A DNA stretch of 64,000 nt from Phenylobacterium sp. (lineage in GTDB: Bacteria; Pseudomonadota; Alphaproteobacteria; Caulobacterales; Caulobacteraceae). Numbering within the stretch: the stretch's first letter is position 1; each line of letters opens with the position of its first letter. The stretch spans positions 124,001 to 188,000 of the forward strand of contig NZ_SCTC01000003.1 in the NCBI RefSeq assembly GCF_004299445.1, in the 5' to 3' direction. Below the pieces are notes generated by a model, which saw nothing but the letters and a program-made list of their open reading frames with translations, did no database searches and had not been told where the DNA came from. The position numbers were made by a program, and so were the translations under genes. Shown here piece after piece: positions 7,959 through 16,911 of this stretch.

Positions 7959-9145
7959 TCGCCGACCTCGAGGCCTGGGCGAACCTGGCGATCCGCTGGC
8001 TACACCTTGTGGCCGGCATCGCCTGGATCGGATCGTCGTTCTATTTCATGTGGTTGGACAGCCACCTTAAGAAGCCGCCCGAAGCTCCGGAGGGCATCGC
8101 GGGCGAGCTGTGGAGCGTCCACTCCGGCGGCTTCTACCGGCAGATGAAGTTCATGGTGGCCCCGGCCGACATGCCCGAGGAACTGCACTGGTTCAAATGG
8201 GAGGCCTACACCACCTGGATCTCGGGCTTCCTGCTGCTCAGCCTGATCTTCTACGTCGGCGCCGACCTCAACCTCATCGACAAGACCAAGGCCGACCTCG
8301 CGACGTGGCAGGCCATCGGTCTCGGCCTGGGGACGCTGGTCGCCGGCTGGCTGGTCTACGACGGCCTCTGCCGCTCGCCGATCGGACAGAACCTCAAGCT
8401 TTTCAGTGCTGTGTGGTTCGCTGTTCTCGTCGCCGCCGCCTACGGCCTGACCCGCGTCTTCGCCGACCTCGGCGCCTTCATGCACGTGGGCGCCATCATC
8501 GGCACGGTCATGGCGGCCAACGTCTTCATGATCATCATCCCCAACCAGCGGAAGGTGGTGGCCCAGGTCCTGGCGGGCCAGACGCCGGATCCCGCGCTGG
8601 GCAAGCAGGCCAAGCAACGATCCGTCCACAACAACTACATGACCCTGCCGGTGCTGTTCCTCATGATCAGCAACCACTACCCGATGATCTTCGCCGCCCC
8701 GCTCAACTGGCTCTGGGTGGCGGGCCTGGGGATCGCCGGCTGGACGATCCGCCACTTCTTCAACCTCAAGAACGCCGGGCGTTTCGAGCCCCAGGTGCTG
8801 GCTGCGGGCGCACTGGCATTCGTGACCGTGGCGGTGCTGAACGTGGCCGCGCGGCCAAAGCCGCCGACCGTCGAGGAGGTCCCGAGCTACGCCCTCGTCC
8901 GCGCCATCGTCGACAAGCACTGCATCGCCTGCCACGCCGCACACCCCACACACCGCGGCGTGCCGGTGGCGCCGAACGGCGCGGCTTTCGACACCGACGC
9001 GGGCCTCGCAAAGCACCTCGACAAGATCTACGCCCGCGCCGTGGCCACCCAATCCATGCCTCAGGGCAATGAGACCGGCATGACCGACCTGGAACGTGCC
9101 CAGCTCGGCGCCTGGATCAAGGCCGGCGGGAAGGTCGGATCGTGA
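7955..9145 (+). CDS. puuD: Membrane urate hydroxylase PuuD with cytochrome c domain
   Basis: Oxidises urate to 5-hydroxyisourate in place of soluble urate oxidase, which is absent from the window. The chosen TTG start at 7955 overlaps the xdhC stop (TTGA) and gives 396 residues beginning with an amphipathic stretch and IRWLHLVAGIAWIGSSFYF; about eight hydrophobic segments follow. The C-terminal c-type cytochrome domain has HCIACH (Cys323, Cys326, His327) and a downstream Met in SMPQGN (Met368) as likely haem ligands. The domain order matches the PuuD family, so electrons probably pass to the respiratory chain. Longer upstream starts would run into xdhC and are unlikely. Confidence 0.92.
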   Translation: MIADLEAWANLAIRWLHLVAGIAWIGSSFYFMWLDSHLKKPPEAPEGIAGELWSVHSGGFYRQMKFMVAPADMPEELHWFKWEAYTTWISGFLLLSLIFYVGADLNLIDKTKADLATWQAIGLGLGTLVAGWLVYDGLCRSPIGQNLKLFSAVWFAVLVAAAYGLTRVFADLGAFMHVGAIIGTVMAANVFMIIIPNQRKVVAQVLAGQTPDPALGKQAKQRSVHNNYMTLPVLFLMISNHYPMIFAAPLNWLWVAGLGIAGWTIRHFFNLKNAGRFEPQVLAAGALAFVTVAVLNVAARPKPPTVEEVPSYALVRAIVDKHCIACHAAHPTHRGVPVAPNGAAFDTDAGLAKHLDKIYARAVATQSMPQGNETGMTDLERAQLGAWIKAGGKVGS

Positions 9146-9630
9146 GGACCATCGTCCCGGAACCCCTCACCGCCGACGCCTTCGCCCCATTCGGCGACGT
9201 GATCGAGGTGTCCGACCAGGCCGAGGTGATCCCGATCAACTACGGCTGGACCACGCGCTTCAACGCCCTCACCGACGTGGCGGTGGGCGATGGCCAGGCG
9301 ATCATCAGCATCTTCCGCTCTCGGCCGCTGACCCCGCTGGTGCTGAAGATCTTCGAGCGCCACCCCCTGGGCAGCCAGGCCTTCATGCCGCTGCAGAGCC
9401 GGCCCTTCCTGGTGGCCGTAGCGCCGCCGGGCGATTTCGACGCCGCCAGGGTCCGCATCTTCCGCGCCGGCGCCGGCCAGGGCGTGAACTACGCCAAGGG
9501 AACCTGGCACCACTTCCTGCTCGCCCTGGACGCCGAGAGCGACTTCCTGGTGGTCGACCGCGAGGGCCCCGGAGAGAACCTGGACGAGGTCGAGCTGCCC
9601 GAGGCCGACTGGATCGCGGTCGCGCAATGA
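9142..9630 (+). CDS. allA: Ureidoglycolate lyase
   Basis: Releases urea from ureidoglycolate to give glyoxylate, completing allantoate breakdown. The 162-residue protein has the AllA cupin-like family features, including EPLTADAFAPFGDVIE near the start, FRSRPLTPLVLKIFERHPLG, FMPLQSRPFLVAVAP and YAKGTWHHFLLAL. It starts with GTG overlapping the puuD stop by 4 bp (GTGA) and in turn overlaps guaD by 4 bp. Together with the allantoicase at the left edge it gives a complete route from allantoin to glyoxylate in this locus. Confidence 0.94.
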   Translation: MRTIVPEPLTADAFAPFGDVIEVSDQAEVIPINYGWTTRFNALTDVAVGDGQAIISIFRSRPLTPLVLKIFERHPLGSQAFMPLQSRPFLVAVAPPGDFDAARVRIFRAGAGQGVNYAKGTWHHFLLALDAESDFLVVDREGPGENLDEVELPEADWIAVAQ

Positions 9631-10925
9631 CCCGCCAAGCCTACCGCGCCGCCCTGCTCCACGCGCTGGACGATCCCTCGCGGTCGCCCGACGCCGTCGA
9701 CTATCACGCAGACGGGCTGCTGATCGTCGAGGATGGTCACGTGGCGGCCTTCGGCGCCTACGCCGATCTCGCCGCCAGTCTTGGCGACACGCCGGTCGAG
9801 CCCCTGCCCGGCCGCCTGATCACCCCGGGCTTCGTCGACGCCCACGTCCATTACCCACAGGTGGACGTCATGGCCGCCTGGGGCGCCCAGCTGCTGGACT
9901 GGCTCCACACCCACACCTTCCCCACCGAACAGGCCTTCGCCGACAGCGCCCATGCCGATGCGGTGGCGCAGGTTTTCCTGGACCAGCTGCTGGCCAACGG
10001 CACGACCAGCGCGCTCGCCTTCTGCACCGTCCACAAGACCTCGGCCGAGGCGCTGTTCGAGGCGGCGCTGGCGCGGAACATGCGCCTGATCGCGGGGAAG
10101 GTGCTGATGGACGTGAACGCCCCCGACGGCCTCACCGACACCGTCGAGACCGGCCGCGCCGACACCGAGGCCCTGATCCGCGCGTGGCGGAACAAGGGCC
10201 GCCTGGGCTACGCGATCACACCCCGCTTCGCCGTCACATCGTCTGACGCACAGCTGGCCATGGCCGGCGAGGTGCTGGCCGCCAACCCCGACGTATTGCT
10301 CCACACCCACATGTCGGAGAACACCGGCGAAATCGCCGAGGTCGCCCGCCTCTTCCCGCGCGATCGCGACTACCTGGCCGTCTACGAGCGCCACGGGCTG
10401 GTCGGCCCGCGCTCGGTCTTCGCCCACTGCGTCCACTGCGATGACGAGGCCTTTCGCCGGCTCGCCAAGGCCGGCGCATCGGTCGCCTTCTGTCCATCGT
10501 CCAACATGCTGCTGGGCAGCGGCCTCTTCTCGCTAAAACAGGCCTGCGCCCAGGGAGTCTCGACCGCGCTCGGCACGGACGTCGGCGCCGGCGGATCGTT
10601 CTCGCTGCTGCAGATGATGGGCGAAGCCTACAAGGTCGGCCAGCTTCGGGGCGACGCGCTGGACCCGCTCCACGCCTTCTACCTCGCCACGCTTGCCGGC
10701 GCCCGGGCGCTCCATATCGACGACAAGGTCGGCAACCTGACGCCCGGCAAGGAGGCCGACTTCGTGGTCCTTGACCTGGCCGCCACGCCCCTGCTGGCCC
10801 GCCGTGCGGCGAGCACGCGCTCGCTGGCAGAGACCCTGTTCGTGCTCGCCGTGCTGGCGGACGACCGCGCCGTGGAACGCACCTACGTCATGGGCGACCT
10901 CGCTCACGCCCGCGGCTCCACCTAA
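9627..10925 (+). CDS. guaD: Guanine deaminase
   Basis: Zinc amidohydrolase converting guanine to xanthine, feeding XdhAB. From the ATG at 9627 (ATGA overlap with allA) the protein has 432 residues. The diagnostic metal-binding motif PGFVDAHVHYPQ (His73, His75) is followed by LLHTHMSENTGEI, SVFAHCVHCDDEAF and LGTDVGAGGSFSLLQMM, the usual order in guanine deaminases. An open frame continues upstream through allA but has no independent support. No export signal is seen. Confidence 0.95.
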   Translation: MTRQAYRAALLHALDDPSRSPDAVDYHADGLLIVEDGHVAAFGAYADLAASLGDTPVEPLPGRLITPGFVDAHVHYPQVDVMAAWGAQLLDWLHTHTFPTEQAFADSAHADAVAQVFLDQLLANGTTSALAFCTVHKTSAEALFEAALARNMRLIAGKVLMDVNAPDGLTDTVETGRADTEALIRAWRNKGRLGYAITPRFAVTSSDAQLAMAGEVLAANPDVLLHTHMSENTGEIAEVARLFPRDRDYLAVYERHGLVGPRSVFAHCVHCDDEAFRRLAKAGASVAFCPSSNMLLGSGLFSLKQACAQGVSTALGTDVGAGGSFSLLQMMGEAYKVGQLRGDALDPLHAFYLATLAGARALHIDDKVGNLTPGKEADFVVLDLAATPLLARRAASTRSLAETLFVLAVLADDRAVERTYVMGDLAHARGST

Positions 10926-10980
10926 CGCTTGCCTCCGCGTCTGCGCCGCCGACTATGCGGCGAGGCCTTGGGGGAATCGT

Positions 10981-12009
10981 GTGCTGCGTCTGATCGTCTT
11001 CATCCTGGCCCTGCTCGCGCCAGCGGCCGCGCTGGCCAGGCCCATCCCGATCAAGGTCGTGGTCGTCATAGCCTTCGAGATTGGCAAGGACACCGGCGAC
11101 GCAGCCGGCGAACTCCAGCTGTGGGTCGAACGCTTCCCGGCCACCGAGACCGTCAACATCCCCGGCGTCGAGCGGCCCGCCCGGCTTACGAAGGATGGCG
11201 TGCTGGTGATCAACACCGGGATGTTCGGCCGCGCCCGGACTTCGCTGTCGTCGCTGATCGTCGACCCGCGCTTCGACCTGTCCAGGGCCTACTGGCTGAT
11301 GGCCGGCATCGCCGGGGTCGACCCCAAGGCGGGCTCGATCGGCAGCGCCGCGTGGTCCGACTGGGTCGTCGATGGCGACCCGCTCTACGAGATCGACGAC
11401 CGAGAGATCATCGCCGGCTGGCCCTGGGGCCTCTATGCCGCCAACTCGAATGGCCCCGGCGAAAAAGGCGACCACGCCGGCGCCAGCGGTATGGCCTGGC
11501 GGCTGGATCCCGGCCTGACCCGCTGGGCTTTCGAGCAGACGCGGAACATCCCGCTGGCCGACAACGCCCATCTGGCCGCCGACCGCGCCGGTTATCCCGA
11601 GGAGCCTGCGGCGCAGAAGCCGCCGCATGTGTTCGTGGGCGCCAGCCTGGGGACCGTCCGGTTCTGGCACGGCGAACTTCGCACCCGGTGGGCCCGCGAC
11701 TGGGTGCGCGTGCAGACCGACGGCCAGGGCGTGCTGGCCATGACCGACGGGGAGGACCAGGCCGTACTCGACACCCTGACCCTGTTCGCAAGCTCCAAGC
11801 GGGTCGATCCGCGCCGGGTGCTGATCCTGCGCACGGCCAGCAACTACTCGCGCCCCGGCGCGGGCAAGCCCAACCGGATCACCTTCGCCGACGGTGGCCT
11901 CGAGGCCGGCGTCGAGGCCGCCTACCGGGTCGGCGCGCCGGTGGTGAAGGGCCTGGTCGCGGGCTGGTCCACCTACGCCGACACCATCCCGCAAGGAGCC
12001 GCCAAATGA
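10981..12009 (+). CDS. Purine nucleoside permease (NUP) family, exported
   Basis: A 342-residue protein of the NUP family, described as purine nucleoside permeases although the chain looks soluble. The chosen GTG at 10981 follows GGGGGA at good spacing and gives a signal peptide MLRLIVFILALLAPAAALA; there are no further membrane spans. Conserved-looking stretches are GVLVINTGMFGRART, WLMAGIAGVDP and RTASNYSRP. It lies 55 bp after guaD and overlaps the AzgA-like permease by 4 bp. A periplasmic protein that binds or processes nucleosides before base uptake is therefore plausible. The family's biochemistry is poorly defined, so transport versus phosphorylase-like activity is open. Confidence 0.82.
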   Translation: MLRLIVFILALLAPAAALARPIPIKVVVVIAFEIGKDTGDAAGELQLWVERFPATETVNIPGVERPARLTKDGVLVINTGMFGRARTSLSSLIVDPRFDLSRAYWLMAGIAGVDPKAGSIGSAAWSDWVVDGDPLYEIDDREIIAGWPWGLYAANSNGPGEKGDHAGASGMAWRLDPGLTRWAFEQTRNIPLADNAHLAADRAGYPEEPAAQKPPHVFVGASLGTVRFWHGELRTRWARDWVRVQTDGQGVLAMTDGEDQAVLDTLTLFASSKRVDPRRVLILRTASNYSRPGAGKPNRITFADGGLEAGVEAAYRVGAPVVKGLVAGWSTYADTIPQGAAK

Positions 12010-13334
12010 GCTTCCTGGAAAGGACCTTCCAGCTCCGCGACCGCGGGACCAACGTCCAGACCGAGGTGCTGGCCGGGGCCACCACCTTCCTCACCATGGC
12101 CTACATCGTGCTGGTGAACCCGGCGATCCTGTCGACCACCGGCATGCCGCTCGCGGGCGTCGCGGCGGCCACCTGCCTGGCGGCCGGGATCGGCTGCCTG
12201 CTGATGGGCTTCCTGGCCAACTACCCGATCGCGCTGGCGCCCGGCATGGGACTGAACGCCTACTTCGCCTTCACAGTTGTGGGAGCCATGGGGGTGCCTT
12301 GGCAGACCGCCCTGGGTCTTGTCTTCATCTCGGGCGTCCTCTTCATCCTGCTGACGGTCGCGGGCGTGCGTCAGCTGATCGTCAACGCCATCCCTCGGGC
12401 GCTGTTCTCGGCCATCGCCGCCGGCATCGGCCTCTTCATCGCGTTCATCGGGCTGCGTGGCGCAGGCGTCGTGGTCGACAACCCCGCCACCCTGGTCACG
12501 CTGGGCGAGGTGAAGGCGCCGACCACCCAGCTCGCCCTGCTGGGCCTGGCGATCCTTTCGGTCCTGATGGTGCTGAAGGTGCGCGGCGCGATCTTTATCG
12601 GCATCGTCGCCACCGCCGTCCTGGGTTGGATCCTGGGCCTCGCCACCTGGAAGCCCGAGCCCTACAGCCTGGAGCAGATGACGGGTACGGCGCTCAAGCT
12701 CGACATCCCCGCCGCCCTCGACATCGGCGGCGGCACGATCGGCCTGGCGCTGCTCGAGATCCTGTTCGTCTTCCTGTTCGTCGACCTGTTCGACAACGTC
12801 GGCACCCTCGTCGCCGTCTCGAAGAAGGCCGGCCTGATGCAGCCCGATGGCACGATCCCGCGCCTGAACCGCATCCTCTTCGCCGACGCGGGCGCCACCG
12901 TCGTGGGCTCGCTGGCCGGCACGTCGACCGTTGTCAGCTACATCGAGAGCGCCTCTGGCGTCTCCGCGGGCGGGCGTACCGGACTCACCGCAATCGTCAC
13001 CGGCCTGCTGTTCCTGGCGACCCTGTTCGTGGCGCCATGGGCCCAGGTGATCCCGGCCGCCGCCACGGCGCCCGCGCTGATCCTGGTGGGCGGGATGATG
13101 ATGGCGCCGCTGACCGAGATCGACTGGGACGACCCGGTCGTCGCCATCCCCGCCTTCCTGACCCTGATCACCATCCCGCTGACGTTCTCGATCGCCAACG
13201 GCCTCGCCTTCGGCGTCATCGCCTATGCTGTGCTCAAGCTCGCCAGCCGCCGCATTGCCCGCGCCGACTGGCTGCTCTTCGCGCTGGCGGCGCTGTTCGT
13301 CGCCCGGTTCGTCTACATGGCGGTGGAGGGGTAG
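12006..13334 (+). CDS. NCS2-family purine permease (AzgA-like)
   Basis: Inner-membrane transporter for hypoxanthine, guanine, adenine or related bases. The 442-residue protein has about twelve to fourteen hydrophobic segments and the AzgA-type signatures LAGATTFLTMAYIVLVNP, ALAPGMGLNAYFAF, FVDLFDNVGTLVAVSKKAG and SYIESASGVSAGGRTGLT. Its ATG overlaps the NUP stop (ATGA), so it ends the plus-strand purine operon and would supply guaD and XdhAB. The exact base specificity cannot be read from sequence. It ends 10 bp from the convergent adenosine deaminase gene. Confidence 0.92.
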   Translation: MSFLERTFQLRDRGTNVQTEVLAGATTFLTMAYIVLVNPAILSTTGMPLAGVAAATCLAAGIGCLLMGFLANYPIALAPGMGLNAYFAFTVVGAMGVPWQTALGLVFISGVLFILLTVAGVRQLIVNAIPRALFSAIAAGIGLFIAFIGLRGAGVVVDNPATLVTLGEVKAPTTQLALLGLAILSVLMVLKVRGAIFIGIVATAVLGWILGLATWKPEPYSLEQMTGTALKLDIPAALDIGGGTIGLALLEILFVFLFVDLFDNVGTLVAVSKKAGLMQPDGTIPRLNRILFADAGATVVGSLAGTSTVVSYIESASGVSAGGRTGLTAIVTGLLFLATLFVAPWAQVIPAAATAPALILVGGMMMAPLTEIDWDDPVVAIPAFLTLITIPLTFSIANGLAFGVIAYAVLKLASRRIARADWLLFALAALFVARFVYMAVEG

Positions 13335-13344
13335 GCCTTAGGCC

Positions 13345-14811
13345 TTAGTTCGCCGCCTCGAAAGCCCTCAGCAAACGCTCATGTCGCCACTGTTCGCGGG
13401 CTTTGTCGCTCGTGGCGACCAGATCGGCGCAGGCGCCCTTGGGCTCCGCGGAACCCACCTGACCGGCGCAGGCCGCGACGGGCTTCCTGTAGACGTTTGG
13501 ATCGGCCCAGAGCCCCTCACCCGCCAGGAAACTGTAGGCGATGCCATTGCGCGCGGCGGTCTTCAGGTCGTCGTATGTCGCGCCATTCCGGACGGCGAAG
13601 GCGTAGTCGCCCCAAAGCTCGTGCCGACTGATCCCGCTGTCGTCCGTGGACAGGGCGGCGGGAATGCCCATTTTACGGAACCAGGCATACGGGTGCTCCT
13701 CGGGCGGCACCTCCAGGATCACCGAGTTCGAGACCAGGTTGGTCTCGATCAGCACGCCCTTGGCCGCCATCTCGCGCGCCACCGCCACAGCGTCGGTCTC
13801 AAGCGGCAACGCCGTCCCGTGGCCGATCCGCCGTGCGCCGGCGATGCGGACGGCGTCGGTCACGCGGTGGCTGACCGACTTCGGAGACACCAGCTTCAGG
13901 GTCACCTCGCCGGCATGCAGCGCCACCGGGACCTTGCGGCCCTGATCGGTCAGTTCGGCTACGATGCGCATGTGGACGTCGTAGTAGCGGGTCGCGTCAT
14001 ACCCATCCTCGGGCGCCACCAGTTGCAGCCCCACCCAGCGCTTGTCGGCCGCGACGACGGCCACGCCCAGCTGCAGCTGGGCCATGGTCTGCTCCGGCGG
14101 CCCCTCCCGCATGGCCTGGAAGAGGAAGCGGACGGTCACCTGGCAGCCCGCGCTGGCGTCAGGCGTCCCGCACCTCATCACCTCGCGCGCGCGCTTCTCC
14201 AGGGCGTCGGTGTCGGCGATCACCGCCGGGACAAGCTTCTCGATCCCCGCTTCGCTCAGCGCCTTCCTGGTGGATGCCGGATCACCCTTCCAGCCCACCT
14301 GAGCGCCCAGCGAGCGCGAGGCCAGGAACTGCGGCGTGACCATCTGCTCGGCGTAGAATGTGTTCTGCCGGGCCAGCCCTTCCATCACCTCGGCCAGCGC
14401 ATCGCCCTGGCGCCTCGGCGAGACGCTGCGGCGGCTGAAGGCGGTGAAGAACTGGTCGTGCCCCGATCGGTCACGGAAATCCGGATGGCGCGTGGTCAGG
14501 CTGTCGATCATGGCCGAACGCAGCGCTTCGCTGGTTCGGATGTCCGAGGCCGGCCGCAGTCCCTCCCCCGTGCAGCTCAGGCGGATCGCCAGCTCGACGG
14601 GGTCAATGCACGCCTTGTCCTCGATCGCCCACTCCAGGATCAGCTCCGGCGGCGTCCCCCCGCCCAGGTGGTTGTGCAGCTCGCCGCCCTTGGGAAAGGC
14701 CTTCAGCGTGGCGGCGAGTTCGGCGGGCGACATCCTGGCCAGGTCGGGGCCCGCCAAAGCGGGGGTCGCCACCGCAAGGGCGGCGGCCAGGGGAATGGAG
14801 ATTCTTCGCAT
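13345..14811 (-). CDS. Exported adenosine deaminase-family enzyme
   Basis: A metal-dependent deaminase of the adenosine/AMP deaminase family, 488 residues, longer than cytoplasmic ADA (about 330). An N-terminal signal peptide (residues 1-20, ending TPALA) implies the periplasm or outside. Metal and catalytic motifs are present: GELHNHLGG (His46, His48), VALHAGEV, RRIGHGTAL and LSTDDSGI. The added length resembles secreted ADGF/CECR1-like enzymes. It faces the AzgA-like permease tail to tail. Together with the exported NUP protein it suggests nucleosides are deaminated and processed outside the inner membrane. The substrate is inferred from family. Confidence 0.88.
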   Translation of the reverse strand: MRRISIPLAAALAVATPALAGPDLARMSPAELAATLKAFPKGGELHNHLGGGTPPELILEWAIEDKACIDPVELAIRLSCTGEGLRPASDIRTSEALRSAMIDSLTTRHPDFRDRSGHDQFFTAFSRRSVSPRRQGDALAEVMEGLARQNTFYAEQMVTPQFLASRSLGAQVGWKGDPASTRKALSEAGIEKLVPAVIADTDALEKRAREVMRCGTPDASAGCQVTVRFLFQAMREGPPEQTMAQLQLGVAVVAADKRWVGLQLVAPEDGYDATRYYDVHMRIVAELTDQGRKVPVALHAGEVTLKLVSPKSVSHRVTDAVRIAGARRIGHGTALPLETDAVAVAREMAAKGVLIETNLVSNSVILEVPPEEHPYAWFRKMGIPAALSTDDSGISRHELWGDYAFAVRNGATYDDLKTAARNGIAYSFLAGEGLWADPNVYRKPVAACAGQVGSAEPKGACADLVATSDKAREQWRHERLLRAFEAAN

Positions 14812-14889
14812 GGCCTAAAGCGGCCCGAGCTTGGCCGCGCGGTCAAGCATGCACTGGCGCAATGCCGCGCGTTGGCGTCTCTTCAGGGC

Positions 14890-15300
14890 ATGGACGCCGC
14901 CGACCTGATCAAGCGCCTGAAGCTTCAGCCCCACCCCGAGGGGGGCTGGTATCGCGAGACCTGGCGCTCGGACGCGGCGCTGCCGGATGGCCGCGCCGCG
15001 GCGACATCGATCCTGTTCCTGCTGGAGCAAGGCCAACGATCGCGCTGGCACCGGGTCGACGCCGAGGAGATATGGATCTTCCAGGCGGGCTCGCCGCTCA
15101 AGCTGCGCACGGCGCAGGGTCCGGAAGTCACCGAGACGCGCCTGGGCCCCGGCCCCGGCCAGTCTCCGCAGCACGTGGTCCACAAGGACGAGTGGCAGGC
15201 CGCCGAGGCCGACCGCGGCTGGACCCTGGTCGCCTGCATCGTCAGCCCCGGCTTCCGCTTCGAGGGCTTCGAGCTGGCCCCGCCGGGGTGGGAACCTTAG
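14890..15300 (+). CDS. Cupin-domain protein (DUF985 type)
   Basis: A 136-residue single-domain cupin of the DUF985 group. The start MDAADLIKRLKLQPHPEGGWYRETWRS contains the PHPEGGWYRET signature; ILFLLEQGQRSRWHRVDAEEIW supplies the cupin metal-binding His/Glu residues and VSPGFRFEGFEL closes the barrel. No signal peptide. It is divergent from the adenosine deaminase (78 bp gap) and its stop abuts the convergent DUF5706 gene. The family has no settled reaction, so no pathway is assigned. Confidence 0.85.
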   Translation: MDAADLIKRLKLQPHPEGGWYRETWRSDAALPDGRAAATSILFLLEQGQRSRWHRVDAEEIWIFQAGSPLKLRTAQGPEVTETRLGPGPGQSPQHVVHKDEWQAAEADRGWTLVACIVSPGFRFEGFELAPPGWEP

Positions 15301-15843
15301 CTAGATGTGGGCGACGCCGCTCAGCCGGAGCACGTAAGGCGCCAGGAACGCCACCAGCGCGCCGATCAGCCCACCCAGAAGAATGCGGTAGGCGAACCCC
15401 AGGAAGCGATACTTCTTGAACGCGAGCACCCGGCCGTTCTGATAGATGTCGTGGGCGAAGGCCTCGAAGCTCTGGCGAGGATCCTTGGCGACCGTCATCA
15501 GCCGATCGATGAACTCGTCCTCGGAGACCTGTGTAAACGAGCCGAAGAACAGGATGTTGGCCGGGCCGTCCGGGCGGGGCGGAACCTTCACCGACGGCAG
15601 CACCGCCAGCACGGCCAGGCACGCCGCCGCAAAGGCCGCCGCACCCAGGATCATCAACGGCAGCGGGCGCGCGCCCGTGTTGCCCAGGCTGATGCTCACC
15701 GTGAAGATCACGAAGCTCGCGCCCAGCACCATATTGGCCTTCTGATCGGCCATCTGGCTCAGCTGGTACTGCGCCTGCATCGTCGTCCGTAGCAGATGCA
15801 CGGAATCCGGATGGAATCCGCCCCGCGCGGGATCACCACTCAT
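15301..15843 (-). CDS. DUF5706 (Pycsar-effector-type) membrane protein, stand-alone
   Basis: A 180-residue membrane protein. The stretch QLSQMADQKANMVLGASFVI is the N-terminal signature of DUF5706, the transmembrane domain found in Pycsar antiphage effectors. Three hydrophobic segments are visible (about residues 30-50, 55-80 and 145-170), with a soluble middle part. The ATG at 15843 is preceded by GGGGGGAG at good spacing, which decides the start over a codon 17 residues upstream. No nucleotide cyclase is encoded nearby; neighbours are a nitroreductase (73 bp upstream) and a cupin. It may be a domesticated relative and not a defence effector. Confidence 0.75.
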   Translation of the reverse strand: MSGDPARGGFHPDSVHLLRTTMQAQYQLSQMADQKANMVLGASFVIFTVSISLGNTGARPLPLMILGAAAFAAACLAVLAVLPSVKVPPRPDGPANILFFGSFTQVSEDEFIDRLMTVAKDPRQSFEAFAHDIYQNGRVLAFKKYRFLGFAYRILLGGLIGALVAFLAPYVLRLSGVAHI

Positions 15844-15916
15844 CTCAACTCCCCCCGAGCCCGCCCCTCCACAGAGCGGTTCCCGAACACACAAAAATAT
15901 GGCCTTGGCCTTGTTG

Positions 15917-16510
15917 TCAGACCTTCAGCCGTCCCTCGAACGCGTAACTCGACACCGGATTGCGCCCACTGGGAACTTCCCGCGAACGGTAAGGCTCGTC
16001 CAGCACTGAAGGATCGGCGAGCTTGCCGACCGCGATCGCGGCCTCGACGTTGAACTGTTCCGGGTCGGCGCCGACGGCGGCGAAGGCCTTGTCCTTGTCG
16101 AACCCGGCCATCCCGTGCGTCACCCAGCCCAGCATCTGCGCCTGCAGCGCCAGATAGCCCCAGGCCGCGCCCGCATCAAACGCATGCCAGGGATTGGCCG
16201 ACGGCTCGGCGCCCTCCCGCCGACGAAAGCGGTCGGACACAACAAAGATCAGCACCGAGGCGTTCTTCACCCACATCTGATTGAAGGGGATCAGCGCGTC
16301 GAACAGCGGCTCCCACTGCGGCGTCTCGCGATGCGCATAGACAAACCGCCACGGCTGGCCGTTGAACGCCGAGGGCGCCCAGCCGGCGGCCTCGAACAGG
16401 GTGTTCAGCGCATCCTGGGGCATCGTCTCGCCAGTAAAGGCGCGAGGCGACCAGCGCTCGAGGAACAGGGGATCGGCGCCGTGGTTGGCGGCGCGGCCGG
16501 TCGTGGTCAT
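15917..16510 (-). CDS. Nitroreductase-family FMN oxidoreductase at the end of the rut operon
   Basis: A 197-residue flavin oxidoreductase with the nitroreductase fold: RWSPRAFTGE near the N-terminus (FMN phosphate contact), EAAGWAPSAFNGQPWRFV and GYLALQAQMLGWVTHGMAGF. It follows rutC with no gap. In E. coli this position holds RutE, which reduces malonic semialdehyde to 3-hydroxypropionate, but this protein looks like a general nitroreductase and not a RutE/HadB type. A role as functional substitute for RutE, or in supplying reduced flavin for RutA (normally RutF, not seen here), is inference. Confidence 0.85.
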   Translation of the reverse strand: MTTTGRAANHGADPLFLERWSPRAFTGETMPQDALNTLFEAAGWAPSAFNGQPWRFVYAHRETPQWEPLFDALIPFNQMWVKNASVLIFVVSDRFRRREGAEPSANPWHAFDAGAAWGYLALQAQMLGWVTHGMAGFDKDKAFAAVGADPEQFNVEAAIAVGKLADPSVLDEPYRSREVPSGRNPVSSYAFEGRLKV

Positions 16511-16900
16511 CTACTGTTTTCCGATATGGGCGATGGTGGCGATCTCCACCAGAAAATCCGGGCGGACAAGCCCGCACTGTATGCAGAACCGCGCCGGCTT
16601 CTCGCCGGGGAAGTACTCCGCATAGACCTTGTTGATCGCCGCGTAGTCGGCCCAGTCTTTCAGGAAGATGTGGTTCATCGTGACATCGTCCATCGTGCCG
16701 CCGGCGGTTTCGATGACCGACTTGATGGTCTCCAGCACCTGCCGCGTCTGGGCGGCCGCGTCGCCCACGTGGGCCACGTTGTTGTCCTTGTCGAACGCCA
16801 GCGTGCCCGAAACATAGACCACGCCGTCGGCCAGCGTTCCCGGCGAGAAGGGCGCGATCGGCGTGCCGGTCCCCGGCGGCGTGATGACGGTCTTGGGCAT
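16511..16900 (-). CDS. rutC: RidA/YjgF-family protein RutC
   Basis: A 129-residue RidA-superfamily protein beginning [20 protein letters not shown]. Family landmarks are [27 protein letters not shown] and the C-terminal [20 protein letters not shown] with the conserved Arg and Glu. In the Rut pathway RutC acts after ureidoacrylate hydrolysis, on aminoacrylate. Here it sits between rutB (11 bp gap) and a nitroreductase, the same order as in the E. coli rut operon, which decides RutC over other RidA paralogues. Confidence 0.92.
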   Translation of the reverse strand: MPKTVITPPGTGTPIAPFSPGTLADGVVYVSGTLAFDKDNNVAHVGDAAAQTRQVLETIKSVIETAGGTMDDVTMNHIFLKDWADYAAINKVYAEYFPGEKPARFCIQCGLVRPDFLVEIATIAHIGKQ

Positions 16901-16911
16901 GTCTACCTCTC

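Noticed and set aside
15885..15916. GGCCAAGGCC followed by ATATTTTT after the nitroreductase gene as a terminator
   Set aside because: The arms leave only a two-base loop, so a stable hairpin is unlikely; T-run noted but not called.
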